Shown here piece after piece: positions 45,034 to 53,838 of a DNA stretch of 64,000 nt; positions within the stretch are counted from its first letter, which is position 1; every line of letters begins with the position of its first letter. Origin of the DNA: Sulfurimonas sp. HSL3-2. Lineage in GTDB: Bacteria; Campylobacterota; Campylobacteria; Campylobacterales; Sulfurimonadaceae. Position numbers and translations under genes: made by a program. The DNA lies in NCBI RefSeq assembly GCF_039645965.1, contig NZ_CP147917.1, positions 434,001 through 498,000 on the forward strand, read 5' to 3'. The notes beneath the pieces are model-generated. The model worked only from the letters and a program-made list of their open reading frames with translations. It ran no database searches and had not been told where the DNA came from.

Positions 45034-45810
45034 TTATGCAGACATTTTATTAGCTATTTTTAAAGATATATCCTGATATTTAGCATCGCAGATTCTTTCT
45101 AGTTCATCCCAAATCATAGCTCTTAGATTTAAAGAGTCCATTACAGCTTCTTCGATTTCTTTGTGCTCGTTTTCATCTGTATTCATACATAAGACCGTTG
45201 TAGCATCATCGCTATGGTCTTGATCTCTTTCCCCATGACGATTCCAAAACCCCATATCTATATCAGAACCGAAGCACGCTTCTATGCCTTGAACCAAATA
45301 TGGAAAATTATTCGGTATAGTCAATTCTCCGCCAAAACCGAGCCATGAACAACCGATGGCAAATGATTTATTAGCGACTGCATCGAAAATAGTATTGTTT
45401 AGAAGACGGATACTTGAGATAGTTTCTGTTTTCTCCAATCCTTGTTGAGAAACCCCTATAGAATCTAACATAGTCAGGTACAACACAGGATGACAATTTT
45501 TCAGTGTGTTATGTCCCATCTCTTCATAAAGGTTGTCCATAAGCATGAAACGACTTTTGATATCCGGTGCACTTCCCATTAATTTACAGATCGCTGCTGT
45601 AAAAGGCATCACAATTTTTCCAAACTGTTTGAGTACAAATAAAACGCCCTCTTGGGTATACGTGTTACTTGCAAATTTTTTTAAAAAAGGATGCTCAAAT
45701 ACGGCATGCCCTCCAACTTTTTTCTCTAAGTTTGACAAGAATTGATAGTTCCGTTGAAAGCGAATACTATTTAATTCTTCCTCATTGTACGGTGATAATA
45801 TATTTTCCAT
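45034..45810 (-). CDS. heme-oxygenase-like diiron protein (iron-containing redox enzyme family)
   Basis: A 258-residue helical protein. Ligand-type residues fall in the pattern of heme-oxygenase-like diiron oxidases/oxygenases: NLYEEMGHNTLKNCHP near 93-108 supplies Glu and His, and FWNRHGERDQDHSDDA near 190-205 supplies His and Asp. Members of this family carry out diverse oxidative chemistry and the substrate cannot be read from sequence. It is divergent from a GlxA/AraC-type regulator gene 111 bases away, and followed by a TetR gene, so it is probably inducible. Confidence 0.75.
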   Translation of the reverse strand: MENILSPYNEEELNSIRFQRNYQFLSNLEKKVGGHAVFEHPFLKKFASNTYTQEGVLFVLKQFGKIVMPFTAAICKLMGSAPDIKSRFMLMDNLYEEMGHNTLKNCHPVLYLTMLDSIGVSQQGLEKTETISSIRLLNNTIFDAVANKSFAIGCSWLGFGGELTIPNNFPYLVQGIEACFGSDIDMGFWNRHGERDQDHSDDATTVLCMNTDENEHKEIEEAVMDSLNLRAMIWDELERICDAKYQDISLKIANKMSA

Positions 45811-45921
45811 TTTCTTTGTCTCCTTGTTAAGAAATTCAAGGCAAATTATGTAGGAAATCCCTATAATCTACAAGAGGTATATCTGCCATAATCGATGCCA
45901 AAAATGACAAAAGGAGCTTAA

Positions 45922-46897
45922 ATGAAAAAAAAAACCTATAAATATAGCGATTGTCAACTATGATAAAGTCTTAATATCTTCTCTTCTCGGTATTGTAGAC
46001 ATATTTTCAATAGTTAATAATTTCTGTTTAGATGCTAGTTGTTTATATTATTTCAACATAGAAATATTACATACTGATGAAGCCATTAACAATTTTAACC
46101 TTTCAATAAACATTGACAGTAAACCGCTGCGGAATGATGCTGTTTACGATCTAATCATTATTCCACCCATAATCGATATAGAGTTTAATTTCGGAACGAA
46201 TGAACGACTGATAAGATGGTTAAATATTATGTATAGCAAACAAAGCATCATATCTTCTGTATGCGTCGGTGCTTATGTACTGGCACAATCGGGTTTGTTA
46301 GATAATAAATATGCGACAAGTCACTGGGTAGTAGAATCAATAATCAAACAAAACTTTCCTAAAGTAAAGTTAGATGTTAATAAGTTGATTGTTGAAGATG
46401 ACAATATAATAACTGCCGGAGGAGCGAGTGCATATATTTACCTGTGTCTATACATAGTAAGAAAGTTTATCTCTAGTAAAGCGGCATATACTTGTGCGAA
46501 CTATTTAGGGGTTGATGCAGGGAAAAAAAGTCAGCAGCACTATAAAGACCTTGCACAAATAGCGACTAATAATGATCACGACATCGAAAGACTCATTTCA
46601 TGGATTAAAAATAACTTTTCAAAAAGTATAACACTTAAGGATATGTCAAAAAGAATATCTGTCAGTGAACGGACGCTCATAAGAAAATTTAAAAAATCTA
46701 CAGGCGATCTGCCAAATAACTTTATCCAAAAACTTCGAGTTCAAAAGGCAAAAGAACTTTTAGTAAATAGTACGGATAGTTTTGAACATATTACTTATCT
46801 GGTCGGTTACACTAATCCTTCAACATTTAGACAAGTATTTAAAAAGACGACAAACTTAAATCCTATAGAGTATAAAAGATTGTTTCTTGCAAAATAA
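45922..46897 (+). pseudogene. GlxA-family AraC-type regulator, frameshifted at an A10 tract
   Basis: ATG 45922 has a good AGGAG site, but after A10 (45925-45934) the frame stops at 45961. Reading on in the +1 frame gives a complete regulator: a DJ-1/PfpI-like domain (PINIAIVNYDKVLISSLLG, VYDLIIIPP, SSVCVGAYVLAQSG with the conserved Cys) and a C-terminal AraC helix-turn-helix (ITLKDMSKRISVSERTLIRK and YTNPSTFRQVFKK). With nine As the protein would be 324 residues. As it stands only the part from ATG 46229 (222 residues) is open. This could be a pseudogene, a phase-variable allele, expression by slippage, or a sequencing error. Confidence 0.75.
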
Positions 46898-46923
46898 ACA
46901 GACTATTTTACAAAAGTCGGAGA

Positions 46924-47532
46924 TTACCCGTTCTTCTTAAAACCGCTTAGGTTCAAGGTGTGCTTTGTTGCCCGGGCAATGATGCTCTGTTCAGGACGAA
47001 GCAGGGCGTCAGACAAAGTCTTGACCGTAGAAAATATCTCCTCGAAGTCATGATCGGGATAACTGCTTTGCAATACGATCTTATCCATAGAAAGAGAGGA
47101 AAGGACCTCCGGGTCAAACTCACCAACATTGGCAGGACCGATGGCTACAAAAAAGTTTTCAAGACCCTCATGCGCATGTGTTGCATTGAGCACAAAGCCT
47201 TTATCACCGCGTGTGATAAGTTGAGCAAGCATTCTGTCGTTTAGATCACTCTCTTCAATGAAAAGAGGTTTATCAAGTGATGGCTGGTCTTGCAGCTCTT
47301 CACTCTCTTTGATACTAAAACCGACACAGTTTACGTCGACGGAGTCTTTAAGGCTAAGCGGTGCTGCGTAAAAGATGGCGCTATACTCTTGTGCATCGGC
47401 TTTTGCTTTTTCAAGCGCTGCAGCATCTTTTGGTTGTAAAAAAAACATCTGTATCATCGTGTCTTCGATGATCTCATCGATATCGTCTAAAAACTCTTCT
47501 GTCGTCTCTTTGACGTTTATGTCGATTGTCAT
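46924..47532 (-). CDS. acidic protein of unknown function (weak TatD-like C-terminus)
   Basis: A 202-residue soluble acidic protein. The second half (DKIVLQSSYPDHDFEEIF then RPEQSIIARATKHTLNLSGF) reminds me of the C-terminus of TatD-type metal-dependent hydrolases in related bacteria, but the metal-binding HxH motif is absent, so catalysis is unlikely. It could be a divergent paralogue. It lies 57 bases downstream of the aldo/keto reductase gene on the same strand. Confidence 0.6.
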   Translation of the reverse strand: MTIDINVKETTEEFLDDIDEIIEDTMIQMFFLQPKDAAALEKAKADAQEYSAIFYAAPLSLKDSVDVNCVGFSIKESEELQDQPSLDKPLFIEESDLNDRMLAQLITRGDKGFVLNATHAHEGLENFFVAIGPANVGEFDPEVLSSLSMDKIVLQSSYPDHDFEEIFSTVKTLSDALLRPEQSIIARATKHTLNLSGFKKNG

Positions 47533-47589
47533 GTGTTCTGGTTCCTGTCATATCAAGATATGTTTTTGAGATGCAATTCTTATTCGATA

Positions 47590-48435
47590 TTATGGGAAGA
47601 TGAGAGTGTCTATGGCCGATATCTCTTCAGGAGTCAAACAGATATCTAAGACTCCAAGGTCATCTTTCATATGCTCTAACGATGTAGTACCGTCAAGCGG
47701 AATGATCCCTTTTGCCATCAGATACGCATAAAATACCTGAGCAGGTTCCAATCGCCGTTTCATAGCCGCGCGAATAACTGTCTCACTGCCTACAAGGTGC
47801 GGATTTGCAGTTAAGCTCCAAAAACTCTGGTAGCGGATATCATGGTCGTCACAAAAAGCACGTATATCCGTGTCATAGTCAGCATCGGCATAGAAACGGT
47901 TCTGCAGGACTGCAGGTTTGATCTTCGCTTCATCATAAAGACGTTTGAGCATACTAAGTTCATAACAGTTGCTGATCCCCAGCTGTTTTGCACCGCCACT
48001 TATAACGATCTCTTCCATAGCTTGCCATGCTGTGATGAGGCGGGAAAAGGGAAACAGAGGAGAGTGCAGGAGATAGGAGTCGATGTAGTCGGTACGAAGG
48101 TTCGCAAGTGAGACCTCAAAAGAGTGTGCTATCTGCTCTTGCAGCGGTGCATCTTTATCGTAGGGAACACTGTTTGGGTCTTGCCCTTCAAGGGGCGTGA
48201 ACTTTGTCTGCAAAAAAATTGCTTCGCGCTTCAGACCTTCTGACGTAAGTGTTTGAAGAGCTTCGCCTACGCCTGCTTCATTGTAGTGTTTTGGCTGGCA
48301 GGCGGTGTCGATACCGCGAAAACCGCAGCGCAGTGCAGCTTCAACGAGAGTTGATGTCCGATCTTTTTTCCATGCCGTCCCATATATCAGCTTCGGCATG
48401 ACGACTCCGGCATTTGAGATGATCGTATCGGACAT
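47590..48435 (-). CDS. aldo/keto reductase
   Basis: A 281-residue NAD(P)H-dependent oxidoreductase of the AKR (beta/alpha)8 fold. The catalytic tetrad is visible: Asp in GIDTACQ, Tyr in KHYNEAGVGEAL, Lys in FLQTKFTP and His in SYLLHSPL. Length is typical of DkgA-like soluble AKRs. The substrate is probably a small aldehyde or keto compound, not predictable here. A TTACATGTAA palindrome lies 19 bases upstream of the start. Confidence 0.92.
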   Translation of the reverse strand: MSDTIISNAGVVMPKLIYGTAWKKDRTSTLVEAALRCGFRGIDTACQPKHYNEAGVGEALQTLTSEGLKREAIFLQTKFTPLEGQDPNSVPYDKDAPLQEQIAHSFEVSLANLRTDYIDSYLLHSPLFPFSRLITAWQAMEEIVISGGAKQLGISNCYELSMLKRLYDEAKIKPAVLQNRFYADADYDTDIRAFCDDHDIRYQSFWSLTANPHLVGSETVIRAAMKRRLEPAQVFYAYLMAKGIIPLDGTTSLEHMKDDLGVLDICLTPEEISAIDTLIFP

Positions 48436-48502
48436 AATGGCTCCCTTTGTATGTTACATGTAAAGATTTACATATCATGACATAAATGTTTCTTTTTAGA
48501 GC

Positions 48503-48736
48503 TTAGTGTTTTGCACTTGAACTACAGTCGCAACCGCCAAGCATCCCTATGACAAAGTGGTCATCGACTTCAGTGACGTCAAACTCATGCTTGCCGCAAA
48601 AACTCCCCTGCATGTGAGCCAACTGCTTGTCGGCCGCACCTTTTGCTTTTGATTTATCGTCAAAAATAGTGATCTGGTCAAGACCCTCGCGTTTTGCACA
48701 ACTGCATAGTTTTTCAATAATGACATAATGTTCCAT
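48503..48736 (-). CDS. 77-residue protein of unknown function with Cys-rich ends
   Basis: Starting at ATG 48736 (AAGGAAA site nearby) gives MEHYVIIEKLCSCAKREGLD and ends LGGCDCSSSAKH. CxC motifs near both termini and a single Cys at FCGKH could bind metal. The frame is open further upstream to 48802, but that extension has no ribosome binding site. No family is recognised. Confidence 0.65.
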   Translation of the reverse strand: MEHYVIIEKLCSCAKREGLDQITIFDDKSKAKGAADKQLAHMQGSFCGKHEFDVTEVDDHFVIGMLGGCDCSSSAKH

Positions 48737-48802
48737 AATCGTTTCCTTGTAATAATCTTGCATTACAATATGCATCCGGCATTCTCGATGAGGGTATAGC
48801 AA

Positions 48803-49110
48803 GAAGGTATGTGAAGGAATATTTATTAAATCTTCTTAATTGCTACAAAAAGTAATTATATTTTAATTTTAATTTTAATTTAATATTTTCATATCACATC
48901 ACTAGTTTTTTTTGTTATATTTAATGGATAGTTTATATAAAAATCAATCAAAAATAACATCCATATAAGTATTTTAAATAATACAAATATGATGTTTTCT
49001 ATCTACACAATCGTTATTCGCAAGTTTTCAGACAATGTAAAAGGTAAAGTAACAAAGTAGTGTGTGATGAGTTATGGCCTTTTACATGTAACACTATTCA
49101 TAAAGGTGAC
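48803..49110. other. 308-base AT-rich intergenic region
   Basis: No convincing gene. It contains a short tandem array of TTTTAA units (48861-48883) and a TTACATGTAA palindrome at 49082-49091, 20 bases before the next gene. It probably carries the promoter of the unknown cluster that follows. Confidence 0.4.
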
Positions 49111-49113
49111 ATG

Positions 49114-49338
49114 ATGGAAGAAAATAAGTTAAACAATCCACAGTGCGATTTTTCGTTGCAAACTTCAGCTTTGGTATGCATACCAAACAAAGACTTCATT
49201 CCTATACAACTTCAAACCATAAATACTGCAGACTCAAAAAACAATGTATCAAAAAGTGTAAATAATCCTTTACATGCGCCCCAAAGGAAGTGCCCTTGGG
49301 GTATAAGACAAAAAAACCGAATAAGAGAGGTGGCCTGA
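49114..49338 (+). CDS. 74-residue protein of unknown function, coupled to a membrane protein gene
   Basis: AAAGG at 49102 serves ATG 49114 (or the adjacent ATG 49111). The soluble product (MEENKLNNPQCDFSLQTSAL) has no recognised domain. Its stop overlaps the next start as TGATG, which argues for translation. A 34-residue ORF at 52079 may be a truncated relative. Confidence 0.5.
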   Translation: MEENKLNNPQCDFSLQTSALVCIPNKDFIPIQLQTINTADSKNNVSKSVNNPLHAPQRKCPWGIRQKNRIREVA

Positions 49339-50387
49339 TGGAGGCAAATCAAATAATAAACAATGATCATAACATCAATCTTAAAACTAGAAAAGTGAGA
49401 ATGAAGAAGCTTATTTTATCGGTAGGTGGAATAATTTTAATTATTTTAGCAATACATTTTAATTTTTACTTTGCACTAAAAGAAAAATTTCATGCAAAGG
49501 AATCCATTAATCCACAAGCAACAGCATATTTTGTACAAGCAACAACTATCTCTACGATATGGATAAAAGCATTTCATAAATATTTAGGTATTCCTTATGA
49601 TAGTGTGTTCTTTCGACCACTTATTTCGTTAAGAGATTATTTTTTTGCAAAAGGTGAAGAAGCAATTGAACCTGATAATGCTGAAGATGCAATGTGGTGG
49701 GTACAAAACTATATGGATTTCTACGGTTTTACAGTTAGCGAAGCAGAGAGTAGTCCATATAAAATAGAAAAACTTGACCTAAAAACAAGGCAACAAATTG
49801 CAAAAAAACTTTACAACTATATTATCAAGTTTGATAATGGTTCTATAAAAGGTGTCTACGCAAAAGAATATGGTGACAACTTTATCACCCTATCAAATTT
49901 CATCGGAGCATATCTTCGTGTAATACCAAATATATATGAAGGACAAACAAAACAGGAAAAAAGTGAAAATTTTTATTGTGATATTACGTTGACTAAAAAG
50001 TTGATACAAGTCGATTACATATATACAAAAGCATTAGAAGAATCTTCTTTGGATATAAATCAAAAGTATTATTATTTATACTATAGATATGATGCTTTAG
50101 AAAGTATTATTTTTGGAACGATGTATCGAAGTCATGGTTTTCCAATCATTTTATGTAAAACAACATTTATGCAGGATTATATCAATGTCTTTCGAGAACT
50201 TTCACATTGGGTGATAGATGATTCAATACCAAAAGACAGCGCAGATAAAGATCATACTAGACTGTTTAGGCATATCGCACTTTCTAATAATCCAAAGAAG
50301 GTATCAACATACACTTTAGTCGCAGTTGACAAATATTGTCCACAATATGATGTCAAAGATTTATTAAAATTTAAAGAAAGGAAATAA
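49338..50387 (+). CDS. membrane-anchored protein of unknown function, paralogue 1
   Basis: A 349-residue protein from ATG 49338, with one N-terminal membrane helix (about 22-42) and a large, probably periplasmic, helical domain. It shares a recognisable pattern with the protein at 50761: a FxxGE or YFFAKGEEA turn followed by PDNAEDAMWWVQNY (here) versus PKDDAEEALWYYRWF (there). No known domain is recognised. The frame is open from 49290, but the TGATG overlap with the upstream ORF and the GAGGTGG site favour 49338. Confidence 0.65.
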   Translation: MEANQIINNDHNINLKTRKVRMKKLILSVGGIILIILAIHFNFYFALKEKFHAKESINPQATAYFVQATTISTIWIKAFHKYLGIPYDSVFFRPLISLRDYFFAKGEEAIEPDNAEDAMWWVQNYMDFYGFTVSEAESSPYKIEKLDLKTRQQIAKKLYNYIIKFDNGSIKGVYAKEYGDNFITLSNFIGAYLRVIPNIYEGQTKQEKSENFYCDITLTKKLIQVDYIYTKALEESSLDINQKYYYLYYRYDALESIIFGTMYRSHGFPIILCKTTFMQDYINVFRELSHWVIDDSIPKDSADKDHTRLFRHIALSNNPKKVSTYTLVAVDKYCPQYDVKDLLKFKERK

Positions 50388-50390
50388 GCA

Positions 50391-50663
50391 ATGGCAGAAT
50401 ATAGTAGGACAACACAGGAAGATTTAGAGTTTGCATTAGGTAATATTTGTGATGTAATGAGTGCACTTGATATGGCTGAAAAAGTAAAAGGCAAGGGAGG
50501 CTTAAGTGTAACTTCATTTGTATGTGATGCGAGTGGAAATACACTATTTTCTTATGAAACTGTTATGAAGTATTACCAAGATGAATATGGTGCAGAGCAC
50601 ATGACTGCTGAGATTGCAGGTAAAATAGTAGGAAATTCTGGGGACAGGATACTAATTAAATAA
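50391..50663 (+). CDS. 90-residue protein of unknown function
   Basis: A small soluble protein (MAEYSRTTQEDLEFALGNIC) starting three bases after the upstream membrane protein gene, with AAGGAAA as ribosome binding site inside its end. No domain is recognised. Tight spacing indicates cotranslation with the membrane protein. Confidence 0.55.
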   Translation: MAEYSRTTQEDLEFALGNICDVMSALDMAEKVKGKGGLSVTSFVCDASGNTLFSYETVMKYYQDEYGAEHMTAEIAGKIVGNSGDRILIK

Positions 50664-50760
50664 TTCTTACATGTAAAAAGAATAAATAAAATAAGACAGG
50701 TGGCGTGATGAACGGTTTTTTTTGTACATTTGTAAATAACACATTATTCAAAGGAAGACT

Positions 50761-52098
50761 ATGCATTTAGTAGCAGGAATATTACTTTTAATCATTGTAA
50801 TTATCATATTAGGCTTATGGTATTTTGGAGTAATAACCATCATCATCACGATACTTCGAATATTACGTGCAATATTTACGACTTTACCAGGAACTCTTTA
50901 CGGTAAACGGATTAAAGAAAAGATATCGTTCAATCCTCTGCACATTTTCAATAAACGAAAGTGGATACAAGTAGTAGTGATTTTTACTTTGTTAAATATC
51001 AGCTTGTACGCATACAATCGAAGCTGGCTAATGGACGAACATGCAAAATATCTACAGGCAAAAGAGTATTTTACGGCAGGTGAGGTGCTTGCTTCACATT
51101 TAAACTTTTTAACAGCTATCTTACATCCCGGTTCACTTTCACTTAAGCCGTTGTTTACTTTAGAACATGGTATTTACCTTCTTGGTGCTTCACATCTTCC
51201 AAAAGATGATGCAGAGGAGGCGTTATGGTACTATCGTTGGTTTATTTATCCATATGCTAAGCAGGATTTGCTTCCTAAAGCAAATCGTTATTTATGGATT
51301 TTATTTCCACAAAATAATCATTCAAGTTTATTGGCTCGTATACTAATGAGAGATTTAACGATCAAGGATATCGCTCCAAAAAACTACAGAGCACCGCAAC
51401 AACGTTTTTTAGAAAATACTTTTGCCATCATTGAAAAACTTTCTACTTACCCCATAAGTGATCCGAATATGCAAAGAGAGTACCTTAAAGGATTTCCCGG
51501 ACTAGCATTTTACTATTCTCTCAATCAGATCTACCGCTATAACGGTCCTGCTCCTTCTGCGCGTAAAGCAATGCGTAAAGAAACTTGGTACACTCCTCAC
51601 AATGAGGCACAGATGAAATGGTACTTGGCTTTTGAAAAAGAGATGAATACTTCACAAATTCAGAAGCTTTACAGCAAACATTTAGCAAAAAATCAATCGC
51701 TTCTCTATGGCGCCATCCTCAATGTTACAGAAGACCTTATTTTAGCAAAAATCGGGCGTATGAATTTTACATGTAACGGGGATTATATGCAGACCTATGT
51801 AAGAGTTAGAAATCTTGTTGCCGGAGAAGATGGTAAGGAAAATGGTCTTTTTTTTAAATTTTCAAAAAATGAAGGTTATTGGATGTATGACGCTTTCATT
51901 CAAATGCCTATGTCTAAATTTTATAAAAATGTAGCGCGTGATTATTGTGGATATATAGTTTTTGGAAAAGATACTTTTTCAAATGTTTCAGAACAGTGGC
52001 AAACCAGTACCGGCAATACTGCAGCTGGAGACTATTTAGACAAATTAAACCAACAATTAAAATCTATAGGAGAGAAAAATGAGTCAAACAACCAATGA
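50761..52098 (+). CDS. membrane-anchored protein of unknown function, paralogue 2
   Basis: A 445-residue protein with a long N-terminal hydrophobic helix (about 4-32), a second helix (about 68-85) and a large helical domain. PKDDAEEALWYYRWF near 141 aligns with the PDNAEDAMWW block of the protein at 49338, showing common ancestry. AAGGAAG precedes the ATG by eight bases. A 20-codon ORF (50708-50770) overlaps its start and begins after the sequence GGTGGCGTGATG, similar to the 49338 start region; it may be a leader or a remnant. Confidence 0.65.
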   Translation: MHLVAGILLLIIVIIILGLWYFGVITIIITILRILRAIFTTLPGTLYGKRIKEKISFNPLHIFNKRKWIQVVVIFTLLNISLYAYNRSWLMDEHAKYLQAKEYFTAGEVLASHLNFLTAILHPGSLSLKPLFTLEHGIYLLGASHLPKDDAEEALWYYRWFIYPYAKQDLLPKANRYLWILFPQNNHSSLLARILMRDLTIKDIAPKNYRAPQQRFLENTFAIIEKLSTYPISDPNMQREYLKGFPGLAFYYSLNQIYRYNGPAPSARKAMRKETWYTPHNEAQMKWYLAFEKEMNTSQIQKLYSKHLAKNQSLLYGAILNVTEDLILAKIGRMNFTCNGDYMQTYVRVRNLVAGEDGKENGLFFKFSKNEGYWMYDAFIQMPMSKFYKNVARDYCGYIVFGKDTFSNVSEQWQTSTGNTAAGDYLDKLNQQLKSIGEKNESNNQ

Positions 52099-52183
52099 AC
52101 TAATAGATGAAAAACAACAAGAACTTAAAATTACACCCCAGTGCATGAATCTTCACTTTTGTATTTATGACAAAATGCAATAA
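52079..52183 (+). CDS. 34-residue ORF, possible truncated relative of the 49114 gene
   Basis: ATG 52079 overlaps the end of the membrane protein gene by 20 bases and ends at TAA 52181-52183. The peptide starts MSQTTNELIDEKQQE and contains TPQC near the middle, like the NPQC of the 49114 product. The transposase remnant begins about 70 bases later, so insertion or decay may have removed its 3' part. Weak evidence. Confidence 0.3.
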   Translation: MSQTTNELIDEKQQELKITPQCMNLHFCIYDKMQ

Positions 52184-52255
52184 AGAGAGAGGAGAAGTCG
52201 GTCGATAGTTATACTCTTATAAAAAGTAATATTTACTTTGTTTGGGAAAGTGTAC

Positions 52256-53021
52256 ATGCCGACAAGACTGAGAATAGATTTAGCTGGTTATCATCACATC
52301 ATAAACCGCGGAGTAAACCATTGTATTGTGTTTAACTCCGATACTGACAAAGAGATGTTTTTGCAGATCATCAACAAAAGTGCTACCTTGCATAATGTAA
52401 TATTGCACGATTACTGTTTGATGGACAATCATTATCATTTGCTTATAGAGACACAAAAAGAGAACTTATCGACTTTTATGAGACTGGTAAACGCCAACTA
52501 TGCTCAATACTTCAATAAAAAATACCAGCGCAGCGGTCATCTTTGGCAAGATAGATACAAATCAAAGTACATTACATCAGAAAACTATCTTTACTCCCTT
52601 ATCAGATACATAGAAAACAATGCGCTTGAAGCTTCTGGTTGATAAAGTAAGCAGTTACCCATATACTCTGTCATATCTTATTTTTAATGTAAAATCCTAC
52701 CATCCATGCTGTAACGATTCCATTTTAGTCAAACAGTTTGACTTAAAAACTCTGAATGAATTTTTAGGAGAGCCTATGAGTGAAAATGAGTTAGCCTATA
52801 TAAAAATAAAAGAGAAACAGAAGATATTGAAAGAAAAGGGTGCTTTACATGTAAAGCAAGAAAAGGCATTTGAAGAACATTTCTATGATGTCATCACAAA
52901 ACTAGATAGAAACCTAGCAATAGTCAATGCATACTTTGATGGACATACGCAAGCAAGTATAGCATCATATTTAAATGTATCAAAATCATTAATAAGTAAA
53001 ATTATAAAAATGGAGGGATAA
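52256..53021 (+). pseudogene. REP-associated tyrosine (Y1/HUH) transposase, frameshifted
   Basis: RAYT-type IS200-like transposase. The first part (52256-52642) has YHHIINRG, the HUH pair in LMDNHYHLLIET and the GHLWQDRYKS block with an upstream catalytic-type Tyr. It then stops at TGA 52640. The family pattern continues in another frame from about 52632 (LVDKVSSYPY onward) to 53021, where the C-terminus carries a helix-turn-helix (HTQASIASYLNVSKSLISK). A net one-base gain or two-base loss near 52631-52634 explains the break. ATG 52256 is preferred over an upstream TTG. Probably inactive. Confidence 0.82.
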
Positions 53022-53093
53022 AAATTGTGACACTTTTACTCATTCTTTTCATTATGATAAAGTTAGAATTATTGAAGAATAATTGTACGGCGC

Positions 53094-53483
53094 TTACTCT
53101 GTAAAGTTGGCAAAAGCACCTTCAACGCTCAAAACATTTTTGTAGTGGGCTTTTGTAAGATTTACTCTTTTTGTTTTGAGATCACATACCGCAATTCGAA
53201 AGTTAGAGCCCATGAATGGTTCTACGATACAGATGATCTTCTCTCCAATCTGGCGCGTTGCATGGACGTTACCTTGAAGAGATGGGAAGAAATATTGCGG
53301 GTAGCTAAGAGGCGTTATCTCAACAATATCTACACTCTCAGGTCTTTTGAGCGATTGCGTTACACTCATAGCATCTTCATAGCTCTCAAAGTGAACGCAC
53401 CAGTCATCAAATCTTTTATTAAAATGTTTTAAATCTTCATCCAGAAATCCACCGGCTGGAGATTGTAAAGCGAATATACTCAC
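53094..53483 (-). CDS. 129-residue protein of unknown function
   Basis: A soluble protein (MSIFALQSPAGGFLDEDLKH) without signal peptide or recognised domain; the middle repeats EITPLSYPQYFFPS and VHATRQIGEKIICIVEPF look like a small alpha/beta fold. It lies alone between the transposase remnant and the tRNA gene. Codon use is like its neighbours. Confidence 0.55.
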   Translation of the reverse strand: MSIFALQSPAGGFLDEDLKHFNKRFDDWCVHFESYEDAMSVTQSLKRPESVDIVEITPLSYPQYFFPSLQGNVHATRQIGEKIICIVEPFMGSNFRIAVCDLKTKRVNLTKAHYKNVLSVEGAFANFTE

Positions 53484-53630
53484 AATAGAAACCTTGAATA
53501 TTTGTACACAATTTTTAAAAAACGAATTGTAGCATAGACAAAGGATATCTTGTTTTCAATGAAAAATAAGACTTTGGATAAATAAAGTAAAAGTTTGAAA
53601 GGTTTTTGAAAAAGGGAATTAAGTTATGGA

Positions 53631-53708
53631 TGGTGTCAAGAGGGAGACTTGAACTCCCGACCTCCGGCTTATGAGACCAGCGCTCTAACCAGCTGAGCTA
53701 CCTTGACA
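53631..53708 (-). tRNA. tRNA-Met (anticodon CAT), CCA encoded
   Basis: On the minus strand a full cloverleaf is visible. The acceptor stem TGTCAAG pairs with CTTGACA, the D arm is AGCTCAGCTGGTTAGAGC, and the anticodon loop CTCATAA carries CAT. The T arm has GTTCAAGTC, and CCA follows in the genome. The stem lacks the three G-C pairs of an initiator tRNA, so it is elongator Met, or possibly the CAT-anticodon Ile2 tRNA. Confidence 0.93.
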
Positions 53709-53838
53709 CGTCTTTTAAGAGGCAGAATTATATATTACTAAACCTTTAAAATTCTTAAAACGCACGAAATTTCTTCAAATAATAATAATATCAAAAAAGT
53801 ATAGTCATCTGTAGTAAATATTGTTTAGTTTAATAGAC

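Larger units (their letters stand above)
48454..52854. repeat. cluster of five TTACATGTAA palindromes in the accessory region
   Basis: Exact copies at 48454, 49082, 50667, 51767 and 52845. Three are intergenic and two are inside coding sequence (51767 read as FTCN, 52845 read as LHVK), so different reading frames are used. The copy in the transposase extends to an 18-bp perfect palindrome, TGCTTTACATGTAAAGCA, at 52841-52858. Confidence 0.6.

Noticed and set aside
48737-48802. 22-residue N-terminal extension of the 77-residue Cys-rich protein
   Set aside because: No ribosome binding site, while AAGGAAA precedes ATG 48736.
49290-49337. Upstream extension of the 49338 membrane protein to 49290
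   Set aside because: The extension overlaps the small coupled ORF in another frame and lacks a ribosome binding site.
50708-50770. 20-codon ORF before the 445-residue membrane protein as a gene
   Set aside because: Too short to support; reported only as a possible leader or remnant.
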